Source: JAIQFL01 sp035295745 (GTDB taxonomy: Bacteria > Acidobacteriota > Terriglobia > Bryobacterales > Bryobacteraceae). From it: a stretch of 64,000 nt of DNA. The notes under the pieces were generated by a model, which searched no databases, had not been told where the DNA came from, and worked only from the letters and a program-made list of their open reading frames with translations. The translations under genes and the position numbers were made by a program. Location of the stretch: contig DATGIL010000101.1 of the NCBI GenBank assembly GCA_035295745.1, forward strand, positions 4,354 to 68,353, read 5' to 3'. Numbering within the stretch: the first letter of the stretch is position 1; every line of letters starts with the position of its first letter. This document shows positions 1 to 8,942 of the stretch, one piece after another.

Positions 1-37
1 ATTCTGAATTGCGGCCTTGCCTGCCCTTAGAGGATAA

Positions 38-520
38 TTGCATAGCTTTTGCAACTTAGCGTTGGCTGCGGGCTCACACGCACGGCTAACTTCTTCGGGT
101 GGCGATCTTATTACGGCCTCACAACCAGCAAAGAGTGCGCCTGCAGTCCTCGTCCTCGAGGACTCAGAACCAGTTCTGCAGGTTCTTCGTACAGTCTTGA
201 ACCAACCGAAAACCTTCCACCTCATGGAAGCCCGGTCGTGCGGGGCGGCGCTGGAGGCCGCGCGCCGCGGAGCCGTCGACATTCTGATTGCTGACCTGAT
301 TCTGCCGGATGGTATGGGAACCAGCGTGGCGCGCAGGTTGCAAGCCGTCAATCCCAATCTCAAAGTGATTCTCACCTCCGGAACCCCGATATCGGCCTGG
401 GGGGAGCTGGTTATGCACGACGTACAGTCCCTTGCGGAGGGCAGTTGGCGCTGGCTGGCCAAGCCGTTCCCTCCACGGTCTGTGGTCGAGCTCGTTCGCG
501 AATTGCTGGGAGTCGAATAA
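38..520 (+). CDS. Single-domain response regulator (receiver domain)
   Basis: 160-aa protein made almost entirely of one CheY-like receiver domain (about residues 35-158). The phosphoacceptor is Asp86 in ILIADLILPDG, the acidic pair is Glu41-Asp42, a Thr/Ser follows at 113-114, and the conserved Lys is 142 in WLAKPF. There is no output domain, so it probably acts as a phosphorelay intermediate or by protein-protein contact. No kinase is adjacent; the only hybrid kinase in the window is near 57 kb. The start is TTG at 38, preceded by AGAGGA at 29-34 with a rather short 3-nt spacing. No ATG lies upstream of the domain. The first 30 or so residues look unstructured, so a downstream TTG near 62 cannot be excluded. 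Confidence 0.8.
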   Translation: MHSFCNLALAAGSHARLTSSGGDLITASQPAKSAPAVLVLEDSEPVLQVLRTVLNQPKTFHLMEARSCGAALEAARRGAVDILIADLILPDGMGTSVARRLQAVNPNLKVILTSGTPISAWGELVMHDVQSLAEGSWRWLAKPFPPRSVVELVRELLGVE

Positions 521-586
521 AGGCTCGGTGTACGTTCGGCGCGTGGTGATGAGCCCGTTTCCAGACGAATTTGCTACACTCCCATC

Positions 587-721
587 ATGCCGGAACTTCG
601 CGAGGTCCCCAATGAAGGTCCGCCCTTTCTGGGTACCTGGCGCCGTGTTTACATCGGCATCCTGATCTACCTGGCAGCAATCATCGTCGTCTTCTACGTG
701 TTCACCCGGGCTTACCGATGA
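587..721 (+). CDS. 44-aa single-pass membrane protein coupled to the symporter
   Basis: Small open frame starting ATG at 587 and ending TGA at 719-721. Its last codons overlap the ATG of the next gene (ATGA at 718-721), a standard translational-coupling arrangement. The peptide has a short polar N-terminus (MPELREVPNEGPPFLGTWRR), then one hydrophobic helix of about 20 residues (YIGILIYLAAIIVVFYVF), then a basic tail (TRAYR). This topology suggests a one-pass inner-membrane peptide with a cytoplasmic C-terminus. Small membrane proteins preceding SSS or other secondary transporters are common, and a role as a subunit or stabiliser of the symporter is inferred from the coupling alone. A possible -10 element, TACACT, lies just upstream near 575. 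Confidence 0.65.
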   Translation: MPELREVPNEGPPFLGTWRRVYIGILIYLAAIIVVFYVFTRAYR

Positions 722-2430
722 GGCCTCTCGACTGGATCGTCCTGGTCACCACACTTTGTTCAATCGTAGCGTACGGTTTGTACCGAAGCCGTGGCAGCAA
801 TACCGTCGATCGCTACCTGCTGGCGGGCAAGACGATGCCTTGGTACGCCATGGCGCTCTCGATCATGGCCACTCAGGCCAGCGCCATCACGTTCATCTCC
901 ACCACCGGGCAGGCGTATGCCGACGGCATGCGTTTCGTGCAGTTCTATTTTGGGTTGCCGCTGGCAATGGTGGTGATCTGTTCCACGGTGGTTCCGGTCT
1001 TTCATCGCACCAAAGTCTACACCGCCTACGAGTACCTGGAACAGCGTTTCGACAGCAAGACGCGCGTACTCGGAAGCCTGATCTTTTTGTTGCAGCGCGG
1101 CCTCTCGGCGGGCATGACCATCTACGCGCCGGCCATCGTGCTTTCGGCAATCCTCCAGTGGCCCGAGCGCACCACCACCTCCCTGATGGGAGCGGTCGTC
1201 GTCACCTACACAGTACTGGGAGGCATCAAGGCGGTCACGTGGTCGGATGTGCAGCAGATGTGCGTGATCTTCCTCGGATTGGTGATCGCACTGGTCACGG
1301 TATTGGTATTGTTGCCGTCTTCGGTCTCCTTCGGCGATGCGGTTTACCTGGCGGGTGCGGCTGGACGGCTGAATGCCGTCACCACCACCTTCCAATGGTC
1401 CGACCGTTTCAATATCTGGAGCGGCTTGCTGGGCGGCACCTTCCTTTTCCTCTCCTATTTCGGCTGCGATCAGTCGCAGGTGCAACGGTACCTGACCGGA
1501 AAATCCATCGCGCAGAGCAAGCTCAGCCTGCTATTCAACGCCGTCGCCAAGATTCCGATGCAGTTTTTCATTCTCTTCATCGGAGCCATGGTCTTTGTCT
1601 TCTATCTTTTCATTCAGCCGCCGCTTCTTTTTCAGCAAGCCGAGCTGCTGCGCATCCAAAACCGGCCGGAGTTTGCCGCGATCCAGCAGCAATACGATCG
1701 CGCCTATGCCCATCGGCGCGATGCTGCGTTGGCACTGGCGCAAGAACGACGCTCGGGAGACGGCGCGGCGGAAGCGCGCAGCAAAGCAGAGTATCGCGCG
1801 GCGGAAAAGGAATTCGACGAGGCCCGTACCCAGGCACAGAGCCTGGTATCCGCGGCCGGCGGGGAAAAGGGCTTCACCGACACCAATTACATCTTCCTCA
1901 CCTTCGTGACGCGCTTCTTGCCCGTGGGAATCGTGGGTCTCGTGATCGCTGTGATCTTCGCGGCGACTATGTCCGCCAGTTCCGGAGAGATTAACTCGCT
2001 GGCCACCGTCACGGTGGTGGATCTGTACCGTCGCTTTGTGAAGCGCGGCGCCTCCGATCATCATTACCTGGTGGCCTCGCGCTGGGCCACGCTTTTCTGG
2101 GGTGTCTACGCGGTCGCTTTCGCCGGAATTGCGGGACGCCTCGGCTCGTTGATCGTGGCCGTGAACAAAGTGGGCTCGCTGTTTTATGGAACCCTGCTGG
2201 GCTGTTTTGTGCTGGCGTTCGGCTTTCGGCGCGTCCGCGGGACTGCTACCTTCATCGGGATGCTGGTGGGCGAAGCGGCGATTCTCTCCACCGCGCAATT
2301 CACGGATGTTTCGTGGCTGTGGTACAACCCGATCGGATGCGCCGTGGTTGTAGTCACCGCTCTGCTTGTCACCGCGCTGAGCCCTGGCGGCGCGTCCAGC
2401 GCCATACCAGAAACGCAACGAGCAGGATAG
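718..2430 (+). CDS. Sodium:solute symporter family (SSS) protein
   Basis: 570-aa polytopic membrane protein of the SSS family (PF00474): N-terminal helix, the RYLLAGKTMPWYAMALSIMA region, the conserved ATQASAITFIS stretch, and later helices with GLVIAVIFAATMSASSGEIN. It should couple substrate uptake to a sodium gradient; the substrate cannot be read from sequence. Unusually, a charged, alanine-rich segment of about 80 residues (roughly 305-385, rich in Q, R, E and A and predicted to be helical) separates two membrane helices. The ATG at 718 overlaps the stop of the 44-aa upstream gene. The 3' end runs 62 nt into the convergent DedA gene. Confidence 0.88.
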   Translation: MRPLDWIVLVTTLCSIVAYGLYRSRGSNTVDRYLLAGKTMPWYAMALSIMATQASAITFISTTGQAYADGMRFVQFYFGLPLAMVVICSTVVPVFHRTKVYTAYEYLEQRFDSKTRVLGSLIFLLQRGLSAGMTIYAPAIVLSAILQWPERTTTSLMGAVVVTYTVLGGIKAVTWSDVQQMCVIFLGLVIALVTVLVLLPSSVSFGDAVYLAGAAGRLNAVTTTFQWSDRFNIWSGLLGGTFLFLSYFGCDQSQVQRYLTGKSIAQSKLSLLFNAVAKIPMQFFILFIGAMVFVFYLFIQPPLLFQQAELLRIQNRPEFAAIQQQYDRAYAHRRDAALALAQERRSGDGAAEARSKAEYRAAEKEFDEARTQAQSLVSAAGGEKGFTDTNYIFLTFVTRFLPVGIVGLVIAVIFAATMSASSGEINSLATVTVVDLYRRFVKRGASDHHYLVASRWATLFWGVYAVAFAGIAGRLGSLIVAVNKVGSLFYGTLLGCFVLAFGFRRVRGTATFIGMLVGEAAILSTAQFTDVSWLWYNPIGCAVVVVTALLVTALSPGGASSAIPETQRAG

Positions 2431-2971
2431 CCGCACCACCCGCAATCGCCAGCATGTAGTGGTGAATCTCCTTTTCCACCGCATGCCAGCGGTCTCCCAG
2501 CAAGTATCCCAGCGTGAGAAATGCGGTCACCCACAAGGCTGCGCCGCTGTACGCGAAAAGCGCGAAGATAGGAGCCCGGACCTCGGCGATTCCCGCGGCA
2601 TACGCGGTGAAATGGCGCACTCCCGGAATGAAGTAACCGAACGTCAGGCTCCAATGCCCGGCGCGCTCGAAGAATTTGTGCGCCCGGTTGATGTGATCCT
2701 CCCGCAATCGCACATATTTGCCGTATCGGTGGACCAGCGTGAGCCCAAAGGTGCGGCCGAGCCAGAAGCTGATCGAGATGCCGCAGGCACTTCCCGCGAA
2801 TGCCGCGACGAACGTCAGGGGCGCTGCGAACTGCCCGCGGTATATCAGATAGCCCGAGAAGGTGAGCAGCGTCTCATCCGGCACCGGCAACCCGACGATG
2901 CCCAGAATCAGCAGGCAGAAGATCGCAATGTAGCCGTATTGCGTGATCCACGCGAGGACATGTGCTTCCAT
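2369..2971 (-). CDS. DedA/VTT-family membrane protein
   Basis: 200-aa DedA family protein (SNARE-associated/VTT domain). Diagnostic stretches are GIVGLPVPDETLLTFSGYL near the N-terminus, the glycine-rich GSACGISISFWLGR, and the amphipathic GYFIPGVRHFTAYAAGIA re-entrant motif with its conserved arginine. There are four to five hydrophobic segments and a basic C-terminal tail. Family members are implicated in flipping undecaprenyl phosphate or phosphatidylethanolamine and in membrane homeostasis; the substrate here is unknown. It is convergent with the symporter, with 62 nt of coding overlap, and lies directly downstream of glgC on the same strand. Confidence 0.87.
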   Translation of the reverse strand: MEAHVLAWITQYGYIAIFCLLILGIVGLPVPDETLLTFSGYLIYRGQFAAPLTFVAAFAGSACGISISFWLGRTFGLTLVHRYGKYVRLREDHINRAHKFFERAGHWSLTFGYFIPGVRHFTAYAAGIAEVRAPIFALFAYSGAALWVTAFLTLGYLLGDRWHAVEKEIHHYMLAIAGGAAILLVAFLVWRWTRRQGSAR

Positions 2972-2986
2972 GCACGCCTGCGCGTC

Positions 2987-4240
2987 TCAAACTACCAGGT
3001 CGGCGATATCGACACCAGTCCGGTTGCCACCCACCACTACGATGCCGCTCTCCGTCACATGATGCAGCCGGCTCTCGCGTACCAGGTCGTAGCCGATCGC
3101 GGCGTCCTCCGGTACCCGCACATTCTTATCCAGGATCGCGCGGCGAATCCTGGCGCGCCGCCCGATATCGCAGTTGTCCAAAATGATGGCGTCTTCCACC
3201 AAAGCTCCGGAATGAACGCGCACATTACGTCCCAGCACCGAATTGCGCACCATGCCGCCCGACAGGATACTGCCCCCCGAGACGATGGAGTCGATGGCCT
3301 GGCCTCGCCGGTTCTCCTCGTCGAAGGTGAACTTGGCCGGCGGATCCGGATAGCTGGTGGTACGCACCGGCCACTGCCGGTTGTATAAATTCAAGGCCGG
3401 AGAGACGCAGCGCAAATCCATATTGGCTTCGTAATAGGAATCGATCGTCCCGACGTCACGCCAATAGGGCGGACCGTTCTGCGGCTCACCCGGAATGCGG
3501 TTGGTTTGAAAATCGTAGGCAAACATCTCCGCCTTGCCTGCCAGGCGCGGCAAAATATCGCGCCCGAAATCGTGGCTGCTACGCTCGTCGGCGGCGTCGT
3601 CATGCAGCAGGCGGAGCAGCGTGCGCGTGGAAAAGAGGTAATTGCCCATTGAGGCATACACGCGGTCGGAATCGCCGGGCATGGTGGGAGCTTCGGGATT
3701 CTTCTCATGGAATCCCAGAATGCGGCCATCGTCCGCCGCCTCGATCACCCCGAATTCGGTTGAGTGCTTGCGCGGCACGGGAATCGCCGCCACCGTCACC
3801 TCGGCACTTTTTTGCACGTGGTACTCCACCATGTGCGTGATATTCATGCGGTAGATGTGATCTCCGCCGAAAATCGCCACCACATGGGGATCCGATTGCT
3901 CCACCAGGTTGATGTTCTGGTAAATGGCGTCCGCGGTTCCCTGATACCAGGTTTCTCCCACCGACCGCATCTGCGCCGGCACCGGGATCACGAACTGGGT
4001 CTTCAGCAAACTGCCGAACTGCCAGCCTTCCGAAATATGCTGCAGAAGCGACTGGCTCCGGAATTGGGTGAGCACATACACCGAGTAGATTCCGGAGTTA
4101 ATAAAGTTACTCAATACGAAATCGATGATCCGATACTTCCCGCCAAATGGGACGGCCGGTTTGGCCCGCTCCCTGGTTAACGGATGAAGGCGGGTGCCCT
4201 TCCCGCCGGCCAACACGATGCCCAGCACGCGTATGCGCAT
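2987..4240 (-). CDS. glgC: Glucose-1-phosphate adenylyltransferase
   Basis: 417-aa protein that makes ADP-glucose from glucose 1-phosphate and ATP, the committed step of bacterial glycogen synthesis. The nucleotidyltransferase signature LAGGKGTRLHPLTRERAKPA opens the protein, followed by FGGKYRIIDFVLSN. GTADAIYQN and the FGGDHIYRMN loop follow in order, then FHEKNP and a C-terminal left-handed beta-helix (VSGGSILSGGMVRNSVLGRN region). The length is normal for GlgC. No other glycogen genes are in the window; DedA follows 15 nt downstream on the same strand. The start ATG at 4240 lacks an obvious Shine-Dalgarno sequence. Confidence 0.95.
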   Translation of the reverse strand: MRIRVLGIVLAGGKGTRLHPLTRERAKPAVPFGGKYRIIDFVLSNFINSGIYSVYVLTQFRSQSLLQHISEGWQFGSLLKTQFVIPVPAQMRSVGETWYQGTADAIYQNINLVEQSDPHVVAIFGGDHIYRMNITHMVEYHVQKSAEVTVAAIPVPRKHSTEFGVIEAADDGRILGFHEKNPEAPTMPGDSDRVYASMGNYLFSTRTLLRLLHDDAADERSSHDFGRDILPRLAGKAEMFAYDFQTNRIPGEPQNGPPYWRDVGTIDSYYEANMDLRCVSPALNLYNRQWPVRTTSYPDPPAKFTFDEENRRGQAIDSIVSGGSILSGGMVRNSVLGRNVRVHSGALVEDAIILDNCDIGRRARIRRAILDKNVRVPEDAAIGYDLVRESRLHHVTESGIVVVGGNRTGVDIADLVV

Positions 4241-4365
4241 AGGTTATGACCAATTATCAACCAAGCACTTATTGTTCCAGTCAACTCCCCGGAATGGCAA
4301 GATCTTTTTCTGCGGCTCGATAGGACTATGCGCCCTTCGCCACCGCTGCGTGTATGCTATCAGCT

Positions 4366-5268
4366 ATGCAGGCCAAGATCCGGCGCCGCGATGTGCTCGG
4401 TGGAGCACTCGCTGCCGCTGCCGTTACTGGAATTGCACCGGGACAGGGTCGCGTCGTCCGCACTGCTGGGTCCCGATACAAACTAGGGCTCAACGCCTAC
4501 TCATTCGACCGGCCGCTGAAAGCCGGCACCACCACCCTGGACGACTTGGTTCGTTACTGCGCCGAGCACGGCATCGACTCGCTGGACGCCACCGGCTACT
4601 ACTTTCCGGGGTATCCAAAAGTACCCGATGACGACGCGATTTTCCGTCTCAAACGCGCCGCGTTCCTGAACGGCGTCGCCTTGAGCGGCACCGGAGTGCG
4701 CAATGATTTCACCCTGCCCGATGCCGCCCGCCGCAAGGAGGAAATTCAGCTCGTCAAAAACTGGATTGAGGTGGCGAGCAAGTTGGGTGCTCCGGTCATC
4801 CGGGTGTTCACCGGTCCCAAAATGCCGGAGGGCCACACCTTCGAGCAGGTTCTTGAATGGATGATCCCCGCGTTCCTCGAATGCGCAGATTGCGGCCAAA
4901 AGCACGGAGTCCTCGTCGGACTGCAGAATCACAACGATTTTGCAAAAACTGCCGAACAGACCATCCGGATCATCAATGCCGTCAACTCGAAGTGGTTCGG
5001 CTCGATTCTGGACGTGGGCAGCTTGCGCGAGAACGATCCCTATGAGGAGATCGAGAGGCTCCTGCCCTACGCCGTCTCGTGGCAACTCAAAGAATTGGTG
5101 GGCTACGGGACCAGGGAAGTTCCTACCGACCTGGCAAAAGTGAGGTCCCTTATCGACCGCGGTGGATATCGCGGCTATCTCCCCGTGGAGACTCTGGGGC
5201 CGGGAGATCCCGCGGCGAAAGTGGCGGTGTTCATCGAGCAGGTCCGAAAAGCTTTCGGTCTTTCGTGA
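4366..5268 (+). CDS. Tat-exported sugar phosphate isomerase/epimerase-like TIM barrel
   Basis: About 300-aa protein of the xylose-isomerase-like TIM barrel family (AP endonuclease family 2 fold). A twin-arginine signal is visible at the N-terminus (KIRRRDVLGGALAAAA), so export in folded form is expected. The barrel carries GLNAYSFDRPL, a VIRVFTGPKMPEGH strand, GLQNHNDFAKT and SILDVGSL, which give the usual His/Glu/Asp metal ligands of this fold, and it ends with GYLPVETLG. I favour the second ATG (4366), which places the twin arginines close to the N-terminus; an upstream in-frame ATG at 4354 would add only four residues. The exact substrate is not predictable. It is convergent with the next gene; a short CGCGGC/CCGCG hairpin lies near 5271-5284. 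Confidence 0.78.
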   Translation: MQAKIRRRDVLGGALAAAAVTGIAPGQGRVVRTAGSRYKLGLNAYSFDRPLKAGTTTLDDLVRYCAEHGIDSLDATGYYFPGYPKVPDDDAIFRLKRAAFLNGVALSGTGVRNDFTLPDAARRKEEIQLVKNWIEVASKLGAPVIRVFTGPKMPEGHTFEQVLEWMIPAFLECADCGQKHGVLVGLQNHNDFAKTAEQTIRIINAVNSKWFGSILDVGSLRENDPYEEIERLLPYAVSWQLKELVGYGTREVPTDLAKVRSLIDRGGYRGYLPVETLGPGDPAAKVAVFIEQVRKAFGLS

Positions 5269-5289
5269 GTTCGCGGCAGCCGCGCAAAC

Positions 5290-6108
5290 TTAATTTTCGG
5301 AAGGCTTCTCCGCGTGATCGATCCGCAGGAGCTGAACAGGGGATTTTACAGTTTCCAATCTCAAGCCGATGTCCTTCAGTGCGGTGAAAAGATCGGGCAG
5401 ATCGCTCTGCGCCTCGCGTGAACCTGCGAAGCGTCCTTTAAATTGACTGTCATCGGGCCTCCAGCTCAGCTCGAAATCGTAGGTTCCGGAGAGACCGGTT
5501 TTGTCGGCAACGGGGCGAGAGAGGACCGTACTTTCCAGATATCTCGCGAACCATGCCATTGATGTGTCCCGACAAACGTAGTGCAGACTCCCCGTGTCTC
5601 GGATGCCCGATGGCTCCCCGCCATCGCCGGGCCTACGCTCTTTCAGCTTGGGACTGTCCTTGCCGGCGGTGAGTACGTAACTGGAAATCTCTTTTGATTC
5701 GTAGTGAAACGTCAACTTGAATCTTTCCGCAAGCAGGGTCTTCAGCATTTCCAGGCGCTGTTGCTGAGAGGCTTTCCCTTCAGCTCTGGCCTCGATGTCA
5801 TAACGGGCGCCTTCAATCCAACCCGGTCCCCCGCTAACGAGATCGGAAGGCAGCGTGTATGCCAGTTGAATCACCTCCCGGAGGGACATTCCGCGGAGGC
5901 TCAGGCTGTTGCCGGAACTCGGCGCGGATGCTCTGGAGCCGCTGAATTCGGGGGGCGTCGGCTTAATCGACGCCACCTCAAAGGCGAGTGGACTGGCTAC
6001 CGGCGCGGAGGGCACTGCTGGCTGTGCGTGGATTCGGACGGCGCCTAGCAAAGCAATCACGGCAGGCCAAACGAACAGCGAGCAAGAGCAGGTGCGAGGT
6101 GTTTTCAC
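5290..6108 (-). CDS. TIGR03435 family secreted protein
   Basis: 272-aa protein with a signal peptide (SLFVWPAVIALLGAVRIHAQ) and the hallmark order of TIGR03435. First comes FEVASIKP, then LSLRGMSLREVIQLAYTLP, YDIEARAEG, MLKTLLAERFKLTFHYESKE, and near the C-terminus the VADKTGLSGTYDFELSW block. This family is greatly expanded in Solibacter-type acidobacteria and its function is not established; it often sits near sigma factors or secreted enzymes. The start is GTG at 6108; no good Shine-Dalgarno sequence is seen. This gene is one of the better taxonomic hints in the window. Confidence 0.9.
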   Translation of the reverse strand: MKTPRTCSCSLFVWPAVIALLGAVRIHAQPAVPSAPVASPLAFEVASIKPTPPEFSGSRASAPSSGNSLSLRGMSLREVIQLAYTLPSDLVSGGPGWIEGARYDIEARAEGKASQQQRLEMLKTLLAERFKLTFHYESKEISSYVLTAGKDSPKLKERRPGDGGEPSGIRDTGSLHYVCRDTSMAWFARYLESTVLSRPVADKTGLSGTYDFELSWRPDDSQFKGRFAGSREAQSDLPDLFTALKDIGLRLETVKSPVQLLRIDHAEKPSEN

Positions 6109-6240
6109 GGAGCTAGGACGTTGCAGCAGGAGGGGACGTTGGCAAATTAACCGAACCTGCTACAGCCGCAAGTGACCCCTGCGCATTTTCCTCTCGCATG
6201 CGCACAATGGGAGGAGCCGCCGGAGGTCCAAGAACTTCGA

Positions 6241-7596
6241 ATGATTCGTGTGATTCTCGCAATCGCCGCTTTTACGCCGATTCTGGCGGGTCAATCCCGG
6301 CCCGATCCGAGCGAAATTCCCGTTCCGCCCATCGAGACGTCGCAGCGTGCCATGCCCGGCGTGAAGCAACTTCCCGACCGTCCGGAAATGCCCGATGTGC
6401 TCACCATGAACAACGGGAAGAAGGTCACCACCGAGGCGCAGTGGAAGCAGCGGCGCGAGGAGATGAAGCGAATCCTCGAATACTATGCCGTGGGACAGGC
6501 CCCGCCGCCTCCGGGCAACGTGAAGGGGCATGAGATCAGTTCTCAATTGGTAAGGAACGGCAAGGTGAAATACCGCCTGGTGCACCTGACCTTCGGTCCG
6601 AAAGAGAGCCTCAGCCTCGATATCGGCATTTTCACTCCAGTGGAAGGCGGACCGGTCCCCGCAGTGATTTCGCCTTCGGGTTCACCTCCCGGCGCGACTC
6701 CCCTCGAACGACTGCCGCAGGGCCCCACGCAGGGCAAAGGGGTCGATGTGTTGCTGGTGGTGGGGTCGCAAGGTGCGGCCTCCGGCGCTGCAGCAGACGT
6801 AGGCGGGCGTGGGCCGGCGCGCGGACCGCGCGATGCCGAGGCGGTGGCGGCCGCCAGCCCGGTCCTGGCGCATGGCTTCGCTTTCGTCACGTTTAACAAT
6901 AACGATTGCGGCGAAGACACCACGCTGCGCAATCCCGATGGCAGTTGGGCGTTCCGCAACACACGCTTCTACCCGGCTTATCCGAAATACGATTGGGGAC
7001 TGTTGCAGGGGTGGGCATGGGGCGTCTCGCGCATCGTGGACTATCTGCAGACGGATCCGGCCATCGACCGCACCAAGTTGATCGTCACCGGCGTGTCGCG
7101 TACTGGAAAATCGGCACTGGTGGCGGGAGCATTCGATGAGCGGATCGCGATGGTCGCGCCAGTAGCGAGTTCGGGTGGCGGCACTCCGGCCTACCGGTTC
7201 AGCGGCGCAGAGCGCGGTGGCAAGGAGGGATTGAGCGAAATGATGCGCACATATCCCAACTGGTTCTCGCCTCACCTCCACGAATTCTGGGGACAACCCG
7301 ATAAACTTCCCTTCGACGAGCATTGGTTCATCGCCCTGGCCGCGCCGCGTCCTTTCATCGCGCTCGAAGGAACCCGTGACCAGAACGTCAACGCCAACGG
7401 AGTCAAGCAGTCGTGGCTCGCGGCCCAACCGGCGTACGCGCTGTTTCACGCGCTCGATCGCCTTGGGGTGAGTTGGGCCGATCGCCCGCACGGCATGGTG
7501 CAGGGGGACTGGGACGCCCTTCTGGCGTTCGTCGATAAATTTCTGCTGGGCAAGACCGTGGATCGGCGATTCGACTCTTTCCCGGAAGCGCCGTAA
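6241..7596 (+). CDS. Carbohydrate esterase family 15-like glucuronoyl esterase
   Basis: 451-aa secreted alpha/beta hydrolase. With the ATG at 6241 it begins with a clean signal peptide (IRVILAIAAFTPILAGQS); an in-frame upstream GTG at 6172 would bury this, so I reject it. The nucleophile elbow is GVSRTGK with Ser286, the G-x-S-R-x-G-K form typical of CE15 4-O-methyl-glucuronoyl methylesterases. His417 lies in RPHGMVQGDW, and the acid is probably Glu376 or Asp380 in ALEGTRDQ. CE15 enzymes cut ester bonds between glucuronoxylan and lignin alcohols, which fits a plant-polymer-degrading soil bacterium. A glycine/alanine-rich loop around residues 185-200 is an insertion of low complexity. Confidence 0.82.
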   Translation: MIRVILAIAAFTPILAGQSRPDPSEIPVPPIETSQRAMPGVKQLPDRPEMPDVLTMNNGKKVTTEAQWKQRREEMKRILEYYAVGQAPPPPGNVKGHEISSQLVRNGKVKYRLVHLTFGPKESLSLDIGIFTPVEGGPVPAVISPSGSPPGATPLERLPQGPTQGKGVDVLLVVGSQGAASGAAADVGGRGPARGPRDAEAVAAASPVLAHGFAFVTFNNNDCGEDTTLRNPDGSWAFRNTRFYPAYPKYDWGLLQGWAWGVSRIVDYLQTDPAIDRTKLIVTGVSRTGKSALVAGAFDERIAMVAPVASSGGGTPAYRFSGAERGGKEGLSEMMRTYPNWFSPHLHEFWGQPDKLPFDEHWFIALAAPRPFIALEGTRDQNVNANGVKQSWLAAQPAYALFHALDRLGVSWADRPHGMVQGDWDALLAFVDKFLLGKTVDRRFDSFPEAP

Positions 7597-7697
7597 GGAA
7601 TCTCTCCCGGCCGGCATAGGGTAGTGTGCGGGCCGTGGCTTTTTCGCCAATCGCGGACCTCGCCACACATACCACGCGAGAGGAGCGCGATCACGTC

Positions 7698-8942
7698 ATG
7701 AGATGCCCGAGTTGCGGTATACGGTTACAGGGCAATGCCAGCTTTTGCGACCGTTGCGGCGCCAGAAGGGCGCGCCCCTCTGGATCGCGCATCCGCCGGA
7801 GAGCGCTGGTCGCGATCCTTTGCGCACTCGTCCTCATTAATGCAGCGGGCGCCACGATGCTGCTCATGAGGCGCACGGCGGCCGATCCCGCAGTTGACGC
7901 AGCCCTTATCGTCGAACAACACGGCGCCGCCCTGAAAGTGATCTCCACCTCCGGCGAGATTCTGCTCGATTCCAAGAAGGGCGAATGGCGGACCCTCCAG
8001 GCGGGAACTGGCCCCACGTGGGGAGTCGTCCTTCGTGACGAGGCGGGCGCGATTCGGCTCATCGACAAATGGGGAAAGCAGACTCTGAATCCGCCTGGCA
8101 TTCCTTTCGACGATTTTCACGAAGGGTTGGCGCCCGCCTGGGCGTCTGGAAACGGGAAAGCGAAATGCGGTTACCTCGACCGCGATCACCACATGGCAAT
8201 CGCCGCCGAATACCAGCGCTGCCTGCCGTTCTCGGAGGGCTTGGCATTGGTGCTGGGAGATACGGGTTGGGGCCACATTGACCGGTCGGGCCAGATGCGG
8301 ATCTCCGCCCGTTACACCGACGGTTGCAAATTCTCCGAGGGTGCGGCGAAGGTCAAGCGCGGCGGACGCTGGATGTTCTTGGACGGCCAGGGTACGGAAC
8401 TCTTCCCCGTGGATTACGAAGGCTGCGGGGCTTTCTCCAGCGGGCTCGCGATTGCGAAACGCGGCGTCCTTTTCGGTTACGTCGACCACTCCGGCCAGTG
8501 GGCGATTTCCCCGCGATTTCAGGGTGGCTCCAACTTTCAGGAGGGACGGGCCTTCGTCTGGTCGGAAAAGCAGATCGGCATGATCGACGAGCAAGGTAGG
8601 GAATTCGAGATCCCGAAACTTTCGGAACAGGGGGACTTCGAACACGGTCTGGCGCGGGTACGCATCGGGCGCCATTGGGGACTCATTGACCGGGGCGGCC
8701 ACATGGCTGTGACCGCACATTACCGCAAAATCGACGGATTGGAGTCGGGACTCCGTAAGGCAATCTGCGACGACGGCCAGATCGACTTCCTGGACGAGGC
8801 TGGCGCACCGGTGAAGCCGCCCGTACCGCACTGCGTGGCATACGCCGGGGGCCTGTTTACTTGCCCGGCTGGGCCCGTCCAGTCGTATGTCTACCTGACG
8901 CGCGCCGGAAAACAGATCGGTGGTGTACGATTCAATCCATGA
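7698..8942 (+). CDS. Zinc-ribbon membrane protein with extracytoplasmic WG repeats
   Basis: 414-aa protein. The N-terminus is a zinc ribbon (CPSCGIRL...FCDRCG, Cys3/6/17/20), followed by a basic stretch and one membrane helix (about residues 36-56). The remainder contains at least seven WG-type repeats (KWG/WG_beta_rep), each with the pattern G-[YLMH]-[IL]-D-x-x-G followed by F-x-E-G-x-A or F-S-S-G-x-A. WG repeats form beta structures of unknown ligand specificity. The ATG at 7698 follows GAGAGGAG; a longer upstream in-frame start at 7626 would place 24 non-conserved residues before the ribbon. The stop overlaps the start of the next gene by 4 nt (ATGA), so the two are co-translated. Confidence 0.8.
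   Translation: MRCPSCGIRLQGNASFCDRCGARRARPSGSRIRRRALVAILCALVLINAAGATMLLMRRTAADPAVDAALIVEQHGAALKVISTSGEILLDSKKGEWRTLQAGTGPTWGVVLRDEAGAIRLIDKWGKQTLNPPGIPFDDFHEGLAPAWASGNGKAKCGYLDRDHHMAIAAEYQRCLPFSEGLALVLGDTGWGHIDRSGQMRISARYTDGCKFSEGAAKVKRGGRWMFLDGQGTELFPVDYEGCGAFSSGLAIAKRGVLFGYVDHSGQWAISPRFQGGSNFQEGRAFVWSEKQIGMIDEQGREFEIPKLSEQGDFEHGLARVRIGRHWGLIDRGGHMAVTAHYRKIDGLESGLRKAICDDGQIDFLDEAGAPVKPPVPHCVAYAGGLFTCPAGPVQSYVYLTRAGKQIGGVRFNP

Noticed and set aside
6172..6240. Upstream GTG start for the CE15-like esterase
   Set aside because: It would add 23 residues before a perfect signal peptide.
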